From NCBI GenBank assembly GCA_019689515.1, contig JADGHI010000256.1, positions 1 through 5,983 of the forward strand: a stretch of 5,983 bases of DNA, in the 5' to 3' direction. How positions within the stretch are numbered: position 1 is the first letter of the stretch; every line of letters starts with the position of its first letter. This DNA is from Acetobacteraceae bacterium (lineage in GTDB: Bacteria; Pseudomonadota; Alphaproteobacteria; Acetobacterales; Acetobacteraceae). The position numbers were made by a program, and so were the translations under genes. Below the pieces are notes generated by a model. The model worked only from the letters and a program-made list of their open reading frames with translations. It was not told the DNA's origin and searched no databases. Below, in pieces: positions 5,808-5,983 of the stretch.

Positions 5808-5983
5808 CCGCGCAAATAGCGCTCCGCCGCATCGGCGAGGACCTGGCAGCCGAGCACCAGGTCCTCCTCCTTGGTGTCCTCGGCCCAGTGGTGGCTGATG
5901 CCGCCGATCGAGGGCACGAACAGCATCGCCGCCGGCATGCGCCGCGCGATGTATTGCGCATCGTGCCCGGCGCCGCTCGGCAT
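5804..5983 (-). CDS. M20-family Zn-dependent carbamoylase/allantoate-type amidohydrolase, C-terminal 59 residues (partial)
   Basis: The minus strand is open from the window edge at 5983 to a TAG at 5806-5804. It encodes MPSGAGHDAQ followed by MLFVPSIGGISHHWAEDT and an amphipathic terminal helix. This is the C-terminal signature of the N-carbamoyl-L-amino-acid hydrolase, beta-ureidopropionase and allantoate amidohydrolase family: a SGAGHDAQ loop, then MxFVPSxGGISH, whose His (31 of the visible part) matches a metal or active-site His of the family. Such enzymes hydrolyse N-carbamoyl or ureido bonds in hydantoin, pyrimidine or purine breakdown using two divalent metals. The first visible ATG is internal, and the start and the rest of the gene lie beyond the right edge. 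The substrate cannot be assigned from this piece. The gene converges on the MOSC gene with overlapping stop codons. Confidence 0.85.
   Translation of the reverse strand: MPSGAGHDAQYIARRMPAAMLFVPSIGGISHHWAEDTKEEDLVLGCQVLADAAERYLRG
5837..5866 (+). terminator. Perfect 10-bp inverted repeat, possible terminator of the five-gene run
   Basis: GAGGACCTGG (5837-5846) and CCAGGTCCTC (5857-5866) are exact reverse complements around a 10-nt loop, 29 bp after the MOSC stop. As plus-strand RNA this gives a stable GC-rich hairpin, but the following bases are CTCCTTGGTG, a poor U-tract, so it is at best a non-canonical intrinsic terminator or an mRNA 3' end stabiliser. It lies inside the coding sequence of the convergent hydrolase (residues about 40-49 of the visible part). 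The convergent genes leave no noncoding space for a terminator elsewhere. Confidence 0.35.

Overview
The window is very GC-rich with strong G/C bias at third codon positions. Its gene types (minC followed by minD, a D-2-hydroxyacid dehydrogenase/MOSC pair, an M20 carbamoylase-type hydrolase) suit an alphaproteobacterium, and the Acetobacteraceae/Rhodospirillales side (Roseomonas-like) is my best guess. That placement rests on protein style recalled from memory, not on a marker gene. No RNA gene, CRISPR array, insertion sequence or phage gene is visible.

Layout. On the minus strand at the left edge are the first five codons of what is probably minD (1-15) and the complete minC (53-841), transcribed leftward as a division-site operon. 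A 204-bp divergent intergenic region (842-1045) separates them from a plus-strand run of five genes. These are an NMT1/THI5-like solute-binding protein with no signal peptide (1046-1960), a 4HBT-type hotdog thioesterase (2008-2460), a P1B heavy-metal ATPase of the TPC class (2476-4338), a D-2-hydroxyacid dehydrogenase (4354-5319) and a stand-alone MOSC protein (5316-5807). The gaps are 47, 15 and 15 bp, then a 4-bp GTGA overlap, so one polycistronic unit is likely. On the right, the C-terminus of an M20-family Zn-dependent carbamoylase/amidohydrolase enters on the minus strand (5804-5983). Its stop codon shares a CTAG with the MOSC stop.

How the genes relate. MinC and MinD together inhibit FtsZ assembly away from midcell. 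The five plus-strand genes do not form a pathway I recognise. They combine small-molecule binding, acyl-CoA hydrolysis, transition-metal efflux, 2-oxoacid/2-hydroxyacid redox and a molybdenum-cofactor-type sulfur-carrier fold, and may simply be co-transcribed housekeeping and accessory functions.

The points most worth a second look are the ATPase carrying TPCP plus QExxD signatures without any appended metal-binding or hemerythrin domain, the binding protein without export signal or transporter partners, a perfect 10-bp inverted repeat just after the MOSC stop but inside the convergent gene, and repeated GGAAG/CTTCC palindromes in the divergent promoter region. I found no clearly new system.
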